DNA of 64,000 nt from Ignavibacteria bacterium UBA7675. GTDB taxonomy: Bacteria; Bacteroidota; Ignavibacteria; Kapaibacteriales; UB7675. The stretch is from the NCBI GenBank assembly GCA_002483085.1, contig DLHF01000046.1, positions 161,940-225,939 of the forward strand. The letters run 5' to 3'. The notes beneath the pieces are model-generated. The model worked only from the letters and a program-made list of their open reading frames with translations. It did not search any database and had not been told where the DNA came from. The position numbers were made by a program, and so were the translations under genes. Positions 35,881 to 43,996 of the stretch are shown here, one piece after another. Every line of letters begins with the position of its first letter. Within the stretch, counting starts at the first letter, position 1.

Positions 35881-36375
35881 TTATTCGAGCTTGAGAAGCC
35901 GGGAAATCTTTCCCCACGCATTCTCGCGTTCCTGCTGAAAAATTTTATCATCGGCCTCATTCCCCGTCTGCACATAGTCGACCAGGCTATAGGACTCGCG
36001 GTGCAGCGCTTTGTAGGCATCTACCATATCGGCCAGAAACGCAGCGTCTTCGGCAGAGACCACGTGTGACTGCTGTACTGCCTGCAAATGTTCCATTCCT
36101 ATCTTCAGGAAACCAGCGATAAGCTGCACAGAGGGCAGCACTTTTTCGGCGTCGTAGGCGCCACAGATCATAGTATCGTGGATAGCGTCTAAAGCCAGAA
36201 AGCTCGTGTACATATTGCTCGCGCCGAGCCCTCCAACTGCTGTGAGCTCGGGGCGTTCTTCCTGCTGTGCAGCGGTTGTTGCTGTTCGCTGCCCGGCCTT
36301 CGGCACAGAGCTGTGCTGTGCTACAGCGGCAGAGCTCGCCAGAAGCCAAGCAAGTATCAGAGCAAAAGAGCGCAT
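35881..36375 (-). CDS. Hypothetical exported protein
   Basis: The 164-residue product starts with a clear signal peptide (MRSFALILAWLLASSAAVAQ). The mature part is predicted alpha-helical with no motif I recognise (LTAVGGLGASNMYTSFLALD; NAWGKISRLLKLE). It lies 11 bp downstream of the threonine aldolase gene and 41 bp upstream of the thioesterase gene, so the three are probably an operon. Function unknown. Confidence 0.72.
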   Translation of the reverse strand: MRSFALILAWLLASSAAVAQHSSVPKAGQRTATTAAQQEERPELTAVGGLGASNMYTSFLALDAIHDTMICGAYDAEKVLPSVQLIAGFLKIGMEHLQAVQQSHVVSAEDAAFLADMVDAYKALHRESYSLVDYVQTGNEADDKIFQQERENAWGKISRLLKLE

Positions 36376-36386
36376 AGGCGGCTCCG

Positions 36387-37421
36387 CTATCGGGAATGAA
36401 GAAAACGCAGTGCGTCGACAACAGCTTCGGCGGCCCGCTCTGCATCGCTTCGGCTCACCTGATGGTAAAACACCGCGCGGGCATACCCAGTACGACCCGA
36501 AGAAATCAGCACATTACGCGCTTGGCATTCCCGGGCAAATGCGTCGAACTCTATCGACGGGGGGTAGCCAAACACGACGATATTGGTCTGTACTCCCGAC
36601 TCTATACGCACAAGTGGACTTTCTGCGAGAATACGCGCGAACAGCGCTGCATGATCGTGGTCGTGCACAAGCAGCTCGCGATGGTTCTGCAATGCGTGCA
36701 GACCCGCTGCGGCAAGAATACCCGCTTGGCGCATTCCTCCGCCGAGCAGCTTCCTCCACTTGCGAGCCTTCTCGATGTGCTTCCTTGTTCCTACTATCAG
36801 CGAACCAACCGGCGCTCCCAGCCCCTTGGACAAACACACCGACAGCGTATCGAACGGCGCGGCGTAGTCCTTCGGGCTAATACCTGTGGCCGCACAGGCA
36901 TTCCACAGGCGCGCTCCATCGCAGTGAAATGCCAAGCCGTACTCGCGCGCAAACTGCCCGCATTCTTGCACATGCTCCAGCGGAATCACGACACCGCCAT
37001 AGCGATTGTGCGTGTTTTCCATGCAAAACAGCGTTGTTTCAGGAAAATAGTATTGCGGAGGCCGTACAGCATCGCGCAAATCGCCTATGGAAAAAATTCC
37101 ATTATCGGAGCGCACAGTGTATAGCTGCACACGCGAAATTACCGCCGGAGCAGCAGTTTCATAATGGAAAATATGTGCTTCGGAATCGACAATGACCTCA
37201 TCGCCCTCTTTTGTATGGATTTTCAGGCATATCTGATTGCCCATACAGCCGGTAGGCACGAACAAGGCAGCCTCTTTGCCAAGCAGTTCGGCAGCAATAT
37301 CCTGTAGCTGATTTACAGTGGGGTCTTCGCCATAAACATCATCGCCCACAGGAGCACGAGCCATAAGCTCGCGCATTTCTTCAGTAGGCGCCGTCAGCGT
37401 ATCACTTCGCAGGTCAGTCAT
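36387..37421 (-). CDS. ltaE: Low-specificity L-threonine aldolase
   Basis: This 344-residue PLP enzyme has the standard start MTDLRSDTLTAPTEEMRELM. Key residues visible are H83 (SEAHIFHYE, stacks on PLP), D168 (FHCDGARLWNA) and the Schiff-base lysine K199 (CLSKGLGAPVGS). It cleaves L-threonine or allo-threonine to glycine and acetaldehyde in the cytoplasm. Length is normal for the family. It heads a probable three-gene minus-strand operon. Confidence 0.95.
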   Translation of the reverse strand: MTDLRSDTLTAPTEEMRELMARAPVGDDVYGEDPTVNQLQDIAAELLGKEAALFVPTGCMGNQICLKIHTKEGDEVIVDSEAHIFHYETAAPAVISRVQLYTVRSDNGIFSIGDLRDAVRPPQYYFPETTLFCMENTHNRYGGVVIPLEHVQECGQFAREYGLAFHCDGARLWNACAATGISPKDYAAPFDTLSVCLSKGLGAPVGSLIVGTRKHIEKARKWRKLLGGGMRQAGILAAAGLHALQNHRELLVHDHDHAALFARILAESPLVRIESGVQTNIVVFGYPPSIEFDAFARECQARNVLISSGRTGYARAVFYHQVSRSDAERAAEAVVDALRFLHSR

Positions 37422-37460
37422 GTATCGGTAATAATGTAGAGTACGGGGCTATCTAGGTGC

Positions 37461-37757
37461 TTACGAAGCAGCCTGCTCCCCAAATGTGCGGAGGAATACT
37501 TCCACCGCATCGTCGATCCAGGGTGCGTACCTGTTTTCATGGTACGACAACCACAGGCGTTCTGTATGGGGGAACCATGTCGCTTCCAGAGTCCCACGGC
37601 TTCCGGGACGCCGGAAATGCCAGTGTGTAGAGTCTGGATACATTTTAAGATTGCCGCGCTCGGCTACAAGTCCGGCCCACGACGCTGTCTGCTCAATGGT
37701 AACAGGCACGTCGACGGGCGAAATCCCATCATTAATGGAAAGATCAAACTCTCGCAT
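37461..37757 (-). CDS. Small hypothetical protein
   Basis: A 98-residue protein with an ideal ribosome binding site (AAAGGAGGT, 5 bases before ATG 37757). The sequence MREFDLSINDGISPVDVPVT followed by HWHFRRPGSRGTLEATWFP is mixed alpha/beta and aromatic-rich. No signal peptide and no family I recognise. The strong start and coding-like composition make it a real gene. Confidence 0.7.
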   Translation of the reverse strand: MREFDLSINDGISPVDVPVTIEQTASWAGLVAERGNLKMYPDSTHWHFRRPGSRGTLEATWFPHTERLWLSYHENRYAPWIDDAVEVFLRTFGEQAAS

Positions 37758-37877
37758 AGAACCTCCTTTCAAACTTTGCCAAAAATGCAGAATTATTGCG
37801 AAAAGGAAGAATAAATTTTGGTATTATTTGCGTAGTTTCGCGCTGGAGCTGCCTCGGCTCATAGCTTATAAGCTCTT

Positions 37878-37926
37878 GTGGCACGGGCATCTTCGCCCCG
37901 GCGCCCGGTCGCTGTCACCGGTCGCA
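37878..37926 (+). repeat. Intergenic repeat module A, copy 3
   Basis: Begins GTGGCACGGGCATC and ends GTCGCTGTCACCGGTCGCA, with CCGGT/ACCGG arms. It is followed 26 bp later by module B, in the divergent spacer between 37757 and 38092. Confidence 0.75.
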
Positions 37927-37952
37927 ACACCGCTGCGGCACAGCCAAGCTAC

Positions 37953-38012
37953 ACACGCGGCGGCTCTTGCAGCACGGTGCAACGACCCACAGCAAGGGCA
38001 ACGACCGAAGCG
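37953..38012 (+). repeat. Intergenic repeat module B, copy 2
   Basis: Contains ACACGCGGCGG, GCAGCACGGTGCAACGAC and GGGCAACGACCGAAGCG. Together with the module A copy just upstream it fills most of the 334-bp divergent spacer, which otherwise holds nothing recognisable. Confidence 0.7.
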
Positions 38013-38091
38013 ATATGATGCGCCTGCTCTCTGCTGCGTACAGAGCCCATAACGCGCCAATCCGACAACAGACTGAAATACAACAGACGAC

Positions 38092-39765
38092 ATGCAGACA
38101 CTCGAACAGAAAATTCACAGCGCACAAACAGCTCATGGCATAGCGCCCCAACAGGCAGATTTTCCCTTTCGCTCTGTAGGCCATATGCTAGCCCAGCACG
38201 CCGAACGCCAGGCGTCTAAGCCGTACCTGATTTACTACGACGAGTTCGATCACCGCTCTGAATACTCCTATACGGTGTTTGCCGAGTATGTACAACGCAC
38301 GGTCGCACTACTGCATTCTATGGGCCTGCGGCGCGGCGACCGCATTGCTACAGCAGCACACAACCACCCCGATACGATTATCCAGTACTTTGCAGCATGG
38401 GCTGCCGGGATATGTGTTGTGCCGCTGAATATGAGCGAAGACAACGACAGGCTGAGCTATATTTTAGAAAATTCCGGCGTCAAAGCCGTGTTCTGCCGCG
38501 AGGACTATCTTGAACGCCTCGGCGATTGTATGCCCGATGCAAACGCCGTGGTGCCAGTGTACGATAATCGCTCTGCCGATGGCGGGTTCCACGCTCTGGT
38601 AGCTGAACAGCAGCCCGCACCGCTTTCGGACGAGTACGCTTTAGACGATGAATGCCTGATCGTGTACACCAGCGGCACAACAGGCCACCCTAAAGGCGTC
38701 GTACTGGTGCAGCGCAACCTCATGGCCGATGGAGCGTCGATCTCGGCGTGGCATGGTATCAGGGATGTCGATACGATGATGTGCGTGCTGCCCGTGCACC
38801 ATGTAAACGGCACCATCGTTACCCACGTAACGCCCATGTATGCAGGTGCTACGGTTGTGCTCAACAGAAAATTCCAAACCGACCGCTTTTTTCCGCGCAT
38901 CAAGGTGGAAAATGTCAGCATCGTCTCCGTCGTTCCCACGCTTCTGGCGTTCCTGCTGGAAGCTCAAGCAAGTCCGCTGAATGTGCTCGACGCGGGCTTC
39001 CGCCATATTATCTGCGGTGCAGGCCCCCTTACGTGCGAGCTCGCACGGCAGTTTGAAGAAGAGTATGCTATCCCGATTGTGCACGGCTACGGCCTCTCGG
39101 AAACAACCTGCTACTCGTGTTTCCTTCCCGTTGATCTTTCTCAAAAAGAGCATACGCACTGGATGCAGCACTACGGATTCCCGAGCATCGGCGTGCCAAT
39201 CCCGCACAACGAAATGGCTATCCACGACGAACACGGCAATGCTCTCCCAGAGCAGGAACGCGGCGAAATTGTAATACGCGGCAGCAATGTGATGAAAGGC
39301 TATTTCAACAACGACGAGGCCAACGAAAAGGCGTTTACCTATGGCTGGTTCCGCAGCGGCGACGAAGGCTTTTTCAAAAACGACAATGCAGGCCGACCGT
39401 ACTTCTTTATTACAGGCAGGCTCAAAGAGCTGATTATTCGCGGGGGCGTCAATATCGCTCCGCTGGAAATCGACGAAGTGCTCGCACAGGCGCCGGGCGT
39501 AAAAGCGGGTATTTGCGTGGGCTTCGAGAATGATTTCTACGGCGAAGAAGTAGGGGCATTAGTCATCCGGCGCGAGCACGAACATGTTGCGGAAGAGGCC
39601 ATCCTCGCCTATTGCGCCGAGCATCTCCCCTTTCACAAACAGCCAAAGGTCGTGCTTTTTACCGATGTACTGCCCGTGACAACAACAGGTAAATACCAGC
39701 GCAACAAAGTAAAGCACCTGTTTGGGCAATGGAAAGCTGCACAGTTCAGAAAGAACAAGCGATAA
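38092..39765 (+). CDS. AMP-forming acyl-CoA synthetase / class I adenylate-forming enzyme
   Basis: The 557-residue protein has the P-loop YTSGTTGHPKG (192-202), the A5 motif HGYGLSETTCYS (about 343-354), A7-A8 RSGDEGFFKN and TGRLKELIIRGG, and the catalytic C-terminal lysine in TTTGKYQRNK. It activates a carboxylate as acyl-AMP and normally transfers it to CoA. The substrate cannot be read from sequence; fatty acids or aryl acids are possible. It is transcribed alone, divergently from 37757. Confidence 0.9.
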   Translation: MQTLEQKIHSAQTAHGIAPQQADFPFRSVGHMLAQHAERQASKPYLIYYDEFDHRSEYSYTVFAEYVQRTVALLHSMGLRRGDRIATAAHNHPDTIIQYFAAWAAGICVVPLNMSEDNDRLSYILENSGVKAVFCREDYLERLGDCMPDANAVVPVYDNRSADGGFHALVAEQQPAPLSDEYALDDECLIVYTSGTTGHPKGVVLVQRNLMADGASISAWHGIRDVDTMMCVLPVHHVNGTIVTHVTPMYAGATVVLNRKFQTDRFFPRIKVENVSIVSVVPTLLAFLLEAQASPLNVLDAGFRHIICGAGPLTCELARQFEEEYAIPIVHGYGLSETTCYSCFLPVDLSQKEHTHWMQHYGFPSIGVPIPHNEMAIHDEHGNALPEQERGEIVIRGSNVMKGYFNNDEANEKAFTYGWFRSGDEGFFKNDNAGRPYFFITGRLKELIIRGGVNIAPLEIDEVLAQAPGVKAGICVGFENDFYGEEVGALVIRREHEHVAEEAILAYCAEHLPFHKQPKVVLFTDVLPVTTTGKYQRNKVKHLFGQWKAAQFRKNKR

Positions 39766-39849
39766 GAGTCTGTCTGCGGCCTTGGAGAGTATCGCGCAAT
39801 CGTAAGACAAATCGCGCCGCCTGCCTGTACAGGCGAGGCAACACCTGCG

Positions 39850-40668
39850 CTATTCTTTCAGTGCCCCCGCCGTTAGCCCCTGAATGATCTGGCGCTGAAA
39901 AAAAACAAACAGCAGCAGAATGGGCAGCGCCGACATACTCGCCCCGGCCATGAGGTGCCCCCAGTCGATAGACTGTTTGCCGAGATAAAACGCCAGCCCC
40001 ACCGGCAGCGTGCGGTGTGCTTCGTCGTTGGTAAAGAGAAACGGAAAAAGGAAAGAATTCCAGTTATTGAGAAAAGTAAAAATAGCCAGCACTGTCAGCA
40101 CGGGCTTGCACAGCGGCGCCACAATCCGAAAAAGAATGTACCACTCCCCTGCTCCGTCGATGCGTGCAGCATCTTCCACATCGCGGGGAAGACCCACGAT
40201 GTACTGGCGCACCAAAAAAATGCCAAACGGAGTAACTAGCCACGGCACAATGAGCGACCAGTAGGTGTTAATCCATCCGAAGTTCACCATCATGCGGTAC
40301 AGCGGGATCATCACAACATGCGGAGGAATCATCAGCACGCCGAGCACAGTGCCGAACAGCAGCGCCTTGCCACGAAAATCCCGGCGGGCAAACGCATAGC
40401 CTGCCATCAGGCAAAAGATAACATTACCAGCGGTCACCACAGCGGCAACAAACAGCGAATTGAGAAAGTACACGCCAAAGGCATCGGTGCCGAGAGCATC
40501 GGCGTAGTTGCCAATAGTCCAAGGAGCACGCGCCAGTTCGAACAGTGTGCCATATCGCTCAGGGTGCTCATGCAGCGACACCACAAACATCCACGCAAGC
40601 GGGAATATCATGCCAAGCGCAATTGCGCCGAGAAATGTGTAGAGAAGAATACGTCGCACAATTTGCAT
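39850..40668 (-). CDS. Sugar ABC transporter permease, MalG type
   Basis: This 272-residue protein has six predicted membrane segments and the cytoplasmic EAA loop DVEDAARIDGAGEWYILFRIVAPL that docks on the ATPase. It belongs to the carbohydrate CUT1 permeases, which normally work with a MalF-type partner, a binding protein and an ATPase. None of these is encoded in the window, so either they lie elsewhere or the gene is a remnant. The reading frame itself looks intact. Confidence 0.9.
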   Translation of the reverse strand: MQIVRRILLYTFLGAIALGMIFPLAWMFVVSLHEHPERYGTLFELARAPWTIGNYADALGTDAFGVYFLNSLFVAAVVTAGNVIFCLMAGYAFARRDFRGKALLFGTVLGVLMIPPHVVMIPLYRMMVNFGWINTYWSLIVPWLVTPFGIFLVRQYIVGLPRDVEDAARIDGAGEWYILFRIVAPLCKPVLTVLAIFTFLNNWNSFLFPFLFTNDEAHRTLPVGLAFYLGKQSIDWGHLMAGASMSALPILLLFVFFQRQIIQGLTAGALKE

Positions 40669-40821
40669 AAATTACCCCGCCGGTACATGAAGACTGCAAA
40701 TATACAACGCGGCCAACCAAACAGGAAGCCCACTGTTTGCTCTGCTGCGGCTTGCGGCAACAAACTGCACTCTGGCAAAGTAAAGATGAAAGCAGAATAC
40801 GAACCATATGGAGAACCTTGT

Positions 40822-41706
40822 ATGAATCTCGAACGATTGCTACTGTTCATTCTATGCGCCGTGTGGGTATGTTCCCCGGTACAGGCTCAGGTATCAGAGC
40901 AACATATCACACTCGACCTCACAGTTAGCTCACAGCTTCCGCGCTATGTACACGACTGGGGAGCCTCCGATGACAACGCCGTCCTCACAATCGCGAACGA
41001 GACACAAGACCTTATCAATGCAAAGATTGATGTGCAGGTGCACATCGGCGATACACTCTACGCACGCACCCAACTGTTCACCATGCCGCTCTTCCAAGTA
41101 GTACCTGGTATTACAACCTACACCGCGGGGCAAATATTTTCTACAGCAGAGCTCGAACTCTACGGCAATATCTATGGGCAGCGCAACGCGTCCAATACGA
41201 TATTGCCTGCGGGCTCCTACACGCTGTGCCTGCAACTTATCGAAGAGGATGGTTCAAAGCCTCTCTCGCTTCCTATATGCCGTCCGTTCTCCATACAAGG
41301 CGCCCTACGGCCAACGCTGCTATATCCTTCGCGCATAGTCGACATCGCTTCAACACCCGGCGAGCTCTTGCACTTCCGCTGGGAACTGCCCCATGCCGTT
41401 GCACCTGCGCCTACACAGTGGATACTGCGCGTGGTAGAGGCCACAACAGTCGAAAACGACAGCTTAGCGATGCTCAATGGCGCTACTGTACTCGAACGTA
41501 CTATCCGCGATTCCACACACTTTGCACTGGCTACCCCATCTGAATTTTTTGCTACAAACCGCCGCTATCTGTGGAGTGTACGCTCTGTAGAAAGCCCGCA
41601 AGCGGCGAATACAACAGCCGAATCTGTATCCACAGCATGGGCCATTCCAATGCCGTTTGCTACTATGCGCCCCGACACGCAACAGCAAATAGACCAATCG
41701 AAGTGA
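40822..41706 (+). CDS. Secreted protein with TANFOR-like domain, paralogue 1
   Basis: The 294-residue protein starts MNLERLLLFILCAVWVCSPVQAQ at 40822 behind GGAGAA; a frame extension to 40318 runs antisense to the permease gene and is rejected. The mature part has TYTAGQIFSTAELELYG, ILPAGSYTLCLQLIEEDG and LLHFRWELP, resembling TANFOR-domain proteins of Bacteroidota/Ignavibacteria. The next gene encodes a diverged copy. No T9SS tail. It is likely periplasmic or surface-exposed; the domain assignment is by eye. Confidence 0.78.
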   Translation: MNLERLLLFILCAVWVCSPVQAQVSEQHITLDLTVSSQLPRYVHDWGASDDNAVLTIANETQDLINAKIDVQVHIGDTLYARTQLFTMPLFQVVPGITTYTAGQIFSTAELELYGNIYGQRNASNTILPAGSYTLCLQLIEEDGSKPLSLPICRPFSIQGALRPTLLYPSRIVDIASTPGELLHFRWELPHAVAPAPTQWILRVVEATTVENDSLAMLNGATVLERTIRDSTHFALATPSEFFATNRRYLWSVRSVESPQAANTTAESVSTAWAIPMPFATMRPDTQQQIDQSK

Positions 41707-41805
41707 TAAAACGCTATTTCATCTGGCTCTCCACGACTTTTTTATGTACTTTACTCCGTTTTTCTGCGTGTACTTTGTCGCACCTATATCAGTCGGTATA
41801 ACACT

Positions 41806-42684
41806 ATGGCAACTACCTATACAGCAAAAAAGCTGCTTATCTACTGTCTGTTTATAGCCTCTACTTCTACTCTTGCCGCCCAGCGCAATGGTGCCGAACG
41901 TGAGCAGCAGAGGCTACAAGCCCCAATAGCAAAGCTCACAATTCCCGCCGCCATGCCCCATGATTTCAGTGTATGGAATGCGATGCCACAGCTCGCAGAG
42001 CTCCAAGTATTTAATCCGCGAGAAACAGCAGGCGAGGCAGAAGTCCATCTACAGATCATTCCTCCCAATGGCAAGAAGGAAGCGCGTTCGCGCGAATTTT
42101 CCGCGCCTGTAGTAGTGGTGGCCTCTGGCTGGAACACCTACACAGCAGGCGATTTGTTCAGCAATATTGATCTTGAATGGTTCGACGGCAACAGGCGGGT
42201 CATGGATTTCAGCGATACACTTCCCGAAGGCCAATACAGGCTGCACATCAGCCTACAGCCTAGGACACCTCTGGACAGCATCTCTCCAACCCAGGCAGCC
42301 GGGGTGTTCACGGCTGTCGATCTGGCTCGTCCGGCATTGGCTGCCCCAGTATATACATGGAACATGGACAGCACGCTATTGGAGTCCGTTGACTTTGTGT
42401 GGAAGTACCCAGCCCATGTGATTCTTCCGGGTTTTCAGTGGATTGTGCGTATTGCGGAAGCACCGCCAGACAGCACCACGCAAACAGACATCGAGCACTT
42501 GCCTGTTGTCATGGAACGCATAGTAAGCGATTCAACGCGGCTTTCTCTTGCCAGTCCGTCCTCGTACTTCCGAACTGGACACCGTTATGTGTGGAGCGTG
42601 CAGCCATATAACAGCGGGATCAGTGCACAAATGTGGCCAAAGCCCGTAGTATTTGCCCTGCCTGTAGGTACAAAAAACCAATAG
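41806..42684 (+). CDS. Secreted protein with TANFOR-like domain, paralogue 2
   Basis: The 292-residue protein carries a signal peptide (LLIYCLFIASTSTLAAQ). It aligns with the preceding gene product along its length: NTYTAGDLFSNIDLEWFDG, TLPEGQYRLHISLQP, VDFVWKYPAHVILPGFQWIVRI and HRYVWSVQP. The two genes are 99 bp apart and likely co-transcribed; a hairpin follows this one. Probably a tandem duplication with a structural role on the surface. Confidence 0.78.
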   Translation: MATTYTAKKLLIYCLFIASTSTLAAQRNGAEREQQRLQAPIAKLTIPAAMPHDFSVWNAMPQLAELQVFNPRETAGEAEVHLQIIPPNGKKEARSREFSAPVVVVASGWNTYTAGDLFSNIDLEWFDGNRRVMDFSDTLPEGQYRLHISLQPRTPLDSISPTQAAGVFTAVDLARPALAAPVYTWNMDSTLLESVDFVWKYPAHVILPGFQWIVRIAEAPPDSTTQTDIEHLPVVMERIVSDSTRLSLASPSSYFRTGHRYVWSVQPYNSGISAQMWPKPVVFALPVGTKNQ

Positions 42685-42730
42685 AAAAAACGGTACATGG
42701 AGCAGTCCCCGCCTCGTGCAAAACCATAAA

Positions 42731-42760
42731 AAACGCCGACCCCTTTCGGAACCGGCGTTT
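42731..42760 (+). terminator. Putative terminator after the TANFOR-like pair
   Basis: AAACGCCG and CGGCGTTT form an 8-bp stem with a 14-base loop, 47 bp after the stop at 42684. The T-tract is short, so this is a weak terminator or bidirectional hairpin. Confidence 0.5.
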
Positions 42761-43164
42761 GCCTATGCGCTTGATGTACCCCACCTCAACGCACAATTGT
42801 CATGGGTAGCCTCTGCACCACGCTTTCGGCCTCGCTGCACACAACATATCGCCCGACGGCAAAACTCTCTATATCAAGGCAGTTGTAGTACTGCGGCAAG
42901 TGGGCTCGCGCAGCAATAAACAGGGAACATGGAAATTTTTCGGCAATGAAGCAAGCATTTGCCGATCTTCTCCAAAACAGCCATAAAGCACACGAAAAAC
43001 GACATTTACCAAATAGGCGTTTCTCTGCCGTAGACGCTGCATAATCACCCAAAAGAGTGCGGAGCTTGCCCCCTAAAAGCTCATACAGCACACAAGACAA
43101 CAGACAAGGCGGCCAAGACACAGTCCGAAAAGTAATCATCGATACATTAGAAGCTGATTATTTG

Positions 43165-43200
43165 AAAAGCGCGGGCTGTAAACCCGCGCTTTTTCCTTTT
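43165..43200 (+). terminator. Strong rho-independent terminator without an obvious upstream gene
   Basis: A perfect 11-bp stem (AAAAGCGCGGG / CCCGCGCTTTT) with a 7-base loop is followed by TTTTCCTTTT context on the plus strand. The nearest plus-strand gene ends 480 bp upstream and already has a hairpin. Confidence 0.75.
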
Positions 43201-43491
43201 ATCCCACAGAGGAGCTCCGGAACAGTACCCAGCGGGCCGTGCCGCTGAGGGCAGAGACCTCGTCGGCACATCATTCTCGTGATCATCGGGCGCCATAAAG
43301 ATACTCACTCATGCCGCAACAACGCTCAGACTACGGCCAACAGACAGCTCATGGTTTCCGGTTACTGGCACTCACTACAGCTACCGACTTCCGGCTACTG
43401 GCTTTCTATTATACTGTTGTAATGTGGAAAATTTTATTTCTTCTGTACTACTGCACTGCCTAACTTTAGGCGATCTTTAATCGGAGGTTTT

Positions 43492-43986
43492 ATGCCCACA
43501 ACAGGCAGCACGGCAACGGGGAAAAAGAATATATTCCCTCTGTTCGACAATAGCAATGCAACACGAGCCAAGGAAATTTTCACTCCTGACACATCTGTAG
43601 TGTGCGATCTGCCGCTCTTCATGGAGCCAGTATCGGCTGGATTTCCCTCGCCTGCAGGCGACTACATGGAAGGCAAACTCGACCTCAACCGGCATCTTAT
43701 ACGGCATCCGGCGGCTACATTTTTTGTACGAGTAACGGGCGACAGCATGATTGGCGCGGGCATCCACTCCGGCGACCTACTCATTGTGGATCGCGCTATA
43801 GAGCCAGCCGATGGCAAAGTGGTGGTGGTAGCTCTCGACGGCGAGCTCACTGTAAAGCGGCTGAGCATGCGCAACGGCTGTGTAATGCTTTTACCGGAAA
43901 ACGAGCGATATCTACCGATTGCAATTACATCTGAACACCAGTTTGAAATATGGGGCGTAGTCACCAACGTGATTCACCCGCTATAA
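43492..43986 (+). CDS. umuD: UmuD-type SOS mutagenesis protein (S24 peptidase)
   Basis: The 164-residue protein is about 25 residues longer at the N-terminus than E. coli UmuD. The self-cleavage site is A49-G50 (VSAGFPSP), the catalytic serine S85 (TGDSMIGAG) and the lysine K122 (ELTVKRL). RecA-stimulated self-cleavage would generate UmuD', which joins UmuC to form polymerase V for translesion synthesis. It is 10 bp upstream of umuC and preceded by CGGAGG. I could not identify a LexA box with confidence. Confidence 0.95.
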   Translation: MPTTGSTATGKKNIFPLFDNSNATRAKEIFTPDTSVVCDLPLFMEPVSAGFPSPAGDYMEGKLDLNRHLIRHPAATFFVRVTGDSMIGAGIHSGDLLIVDRAIEPADGKVVVVALDGELTVKRLSMRNGCVMLLPENERYLPIAITSEHQFEIWGVVTNVIHPL

Positions 43987-43996
43987 GCAGAAATAT

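Larger units (their letters stand above)
42685..43491. other. 807-bp intergenic region upstream of umuDC
   Basis: No gene with coding character. Short frames, including one of 117 codons at 42786-43139 on the minus strand, are Cys-rich and unlike any family. The region contains two hairpin terminators (42731-42760 and 43165-43200) and the umuD leader with CGGAGG just before ATG 43492. A degenerate fragment like repeat module B (GAGGGCAGAGACC) lies near 43245. Confidence 0.55.

Noticed and set aside
40318..40821. N-terminal extension of the first TANFOR-like protein
   Set aside because: It lies antisense to the permease gene, and a signal peptide with ribosome binding site starts exactly at 40822.
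42786..43139. 117-codon minus-strand frame in the region before umuD
   Set aside because: Cys/Trp-rich composition unlike its neighbours, no ribosome binding site and no family resemblance.
43386..43491. LexA/SOS box before umuD
   Set aside because: Sequences such as TGTACTACTGCAC are present, but none fits a known SOS consensus well enough to call.
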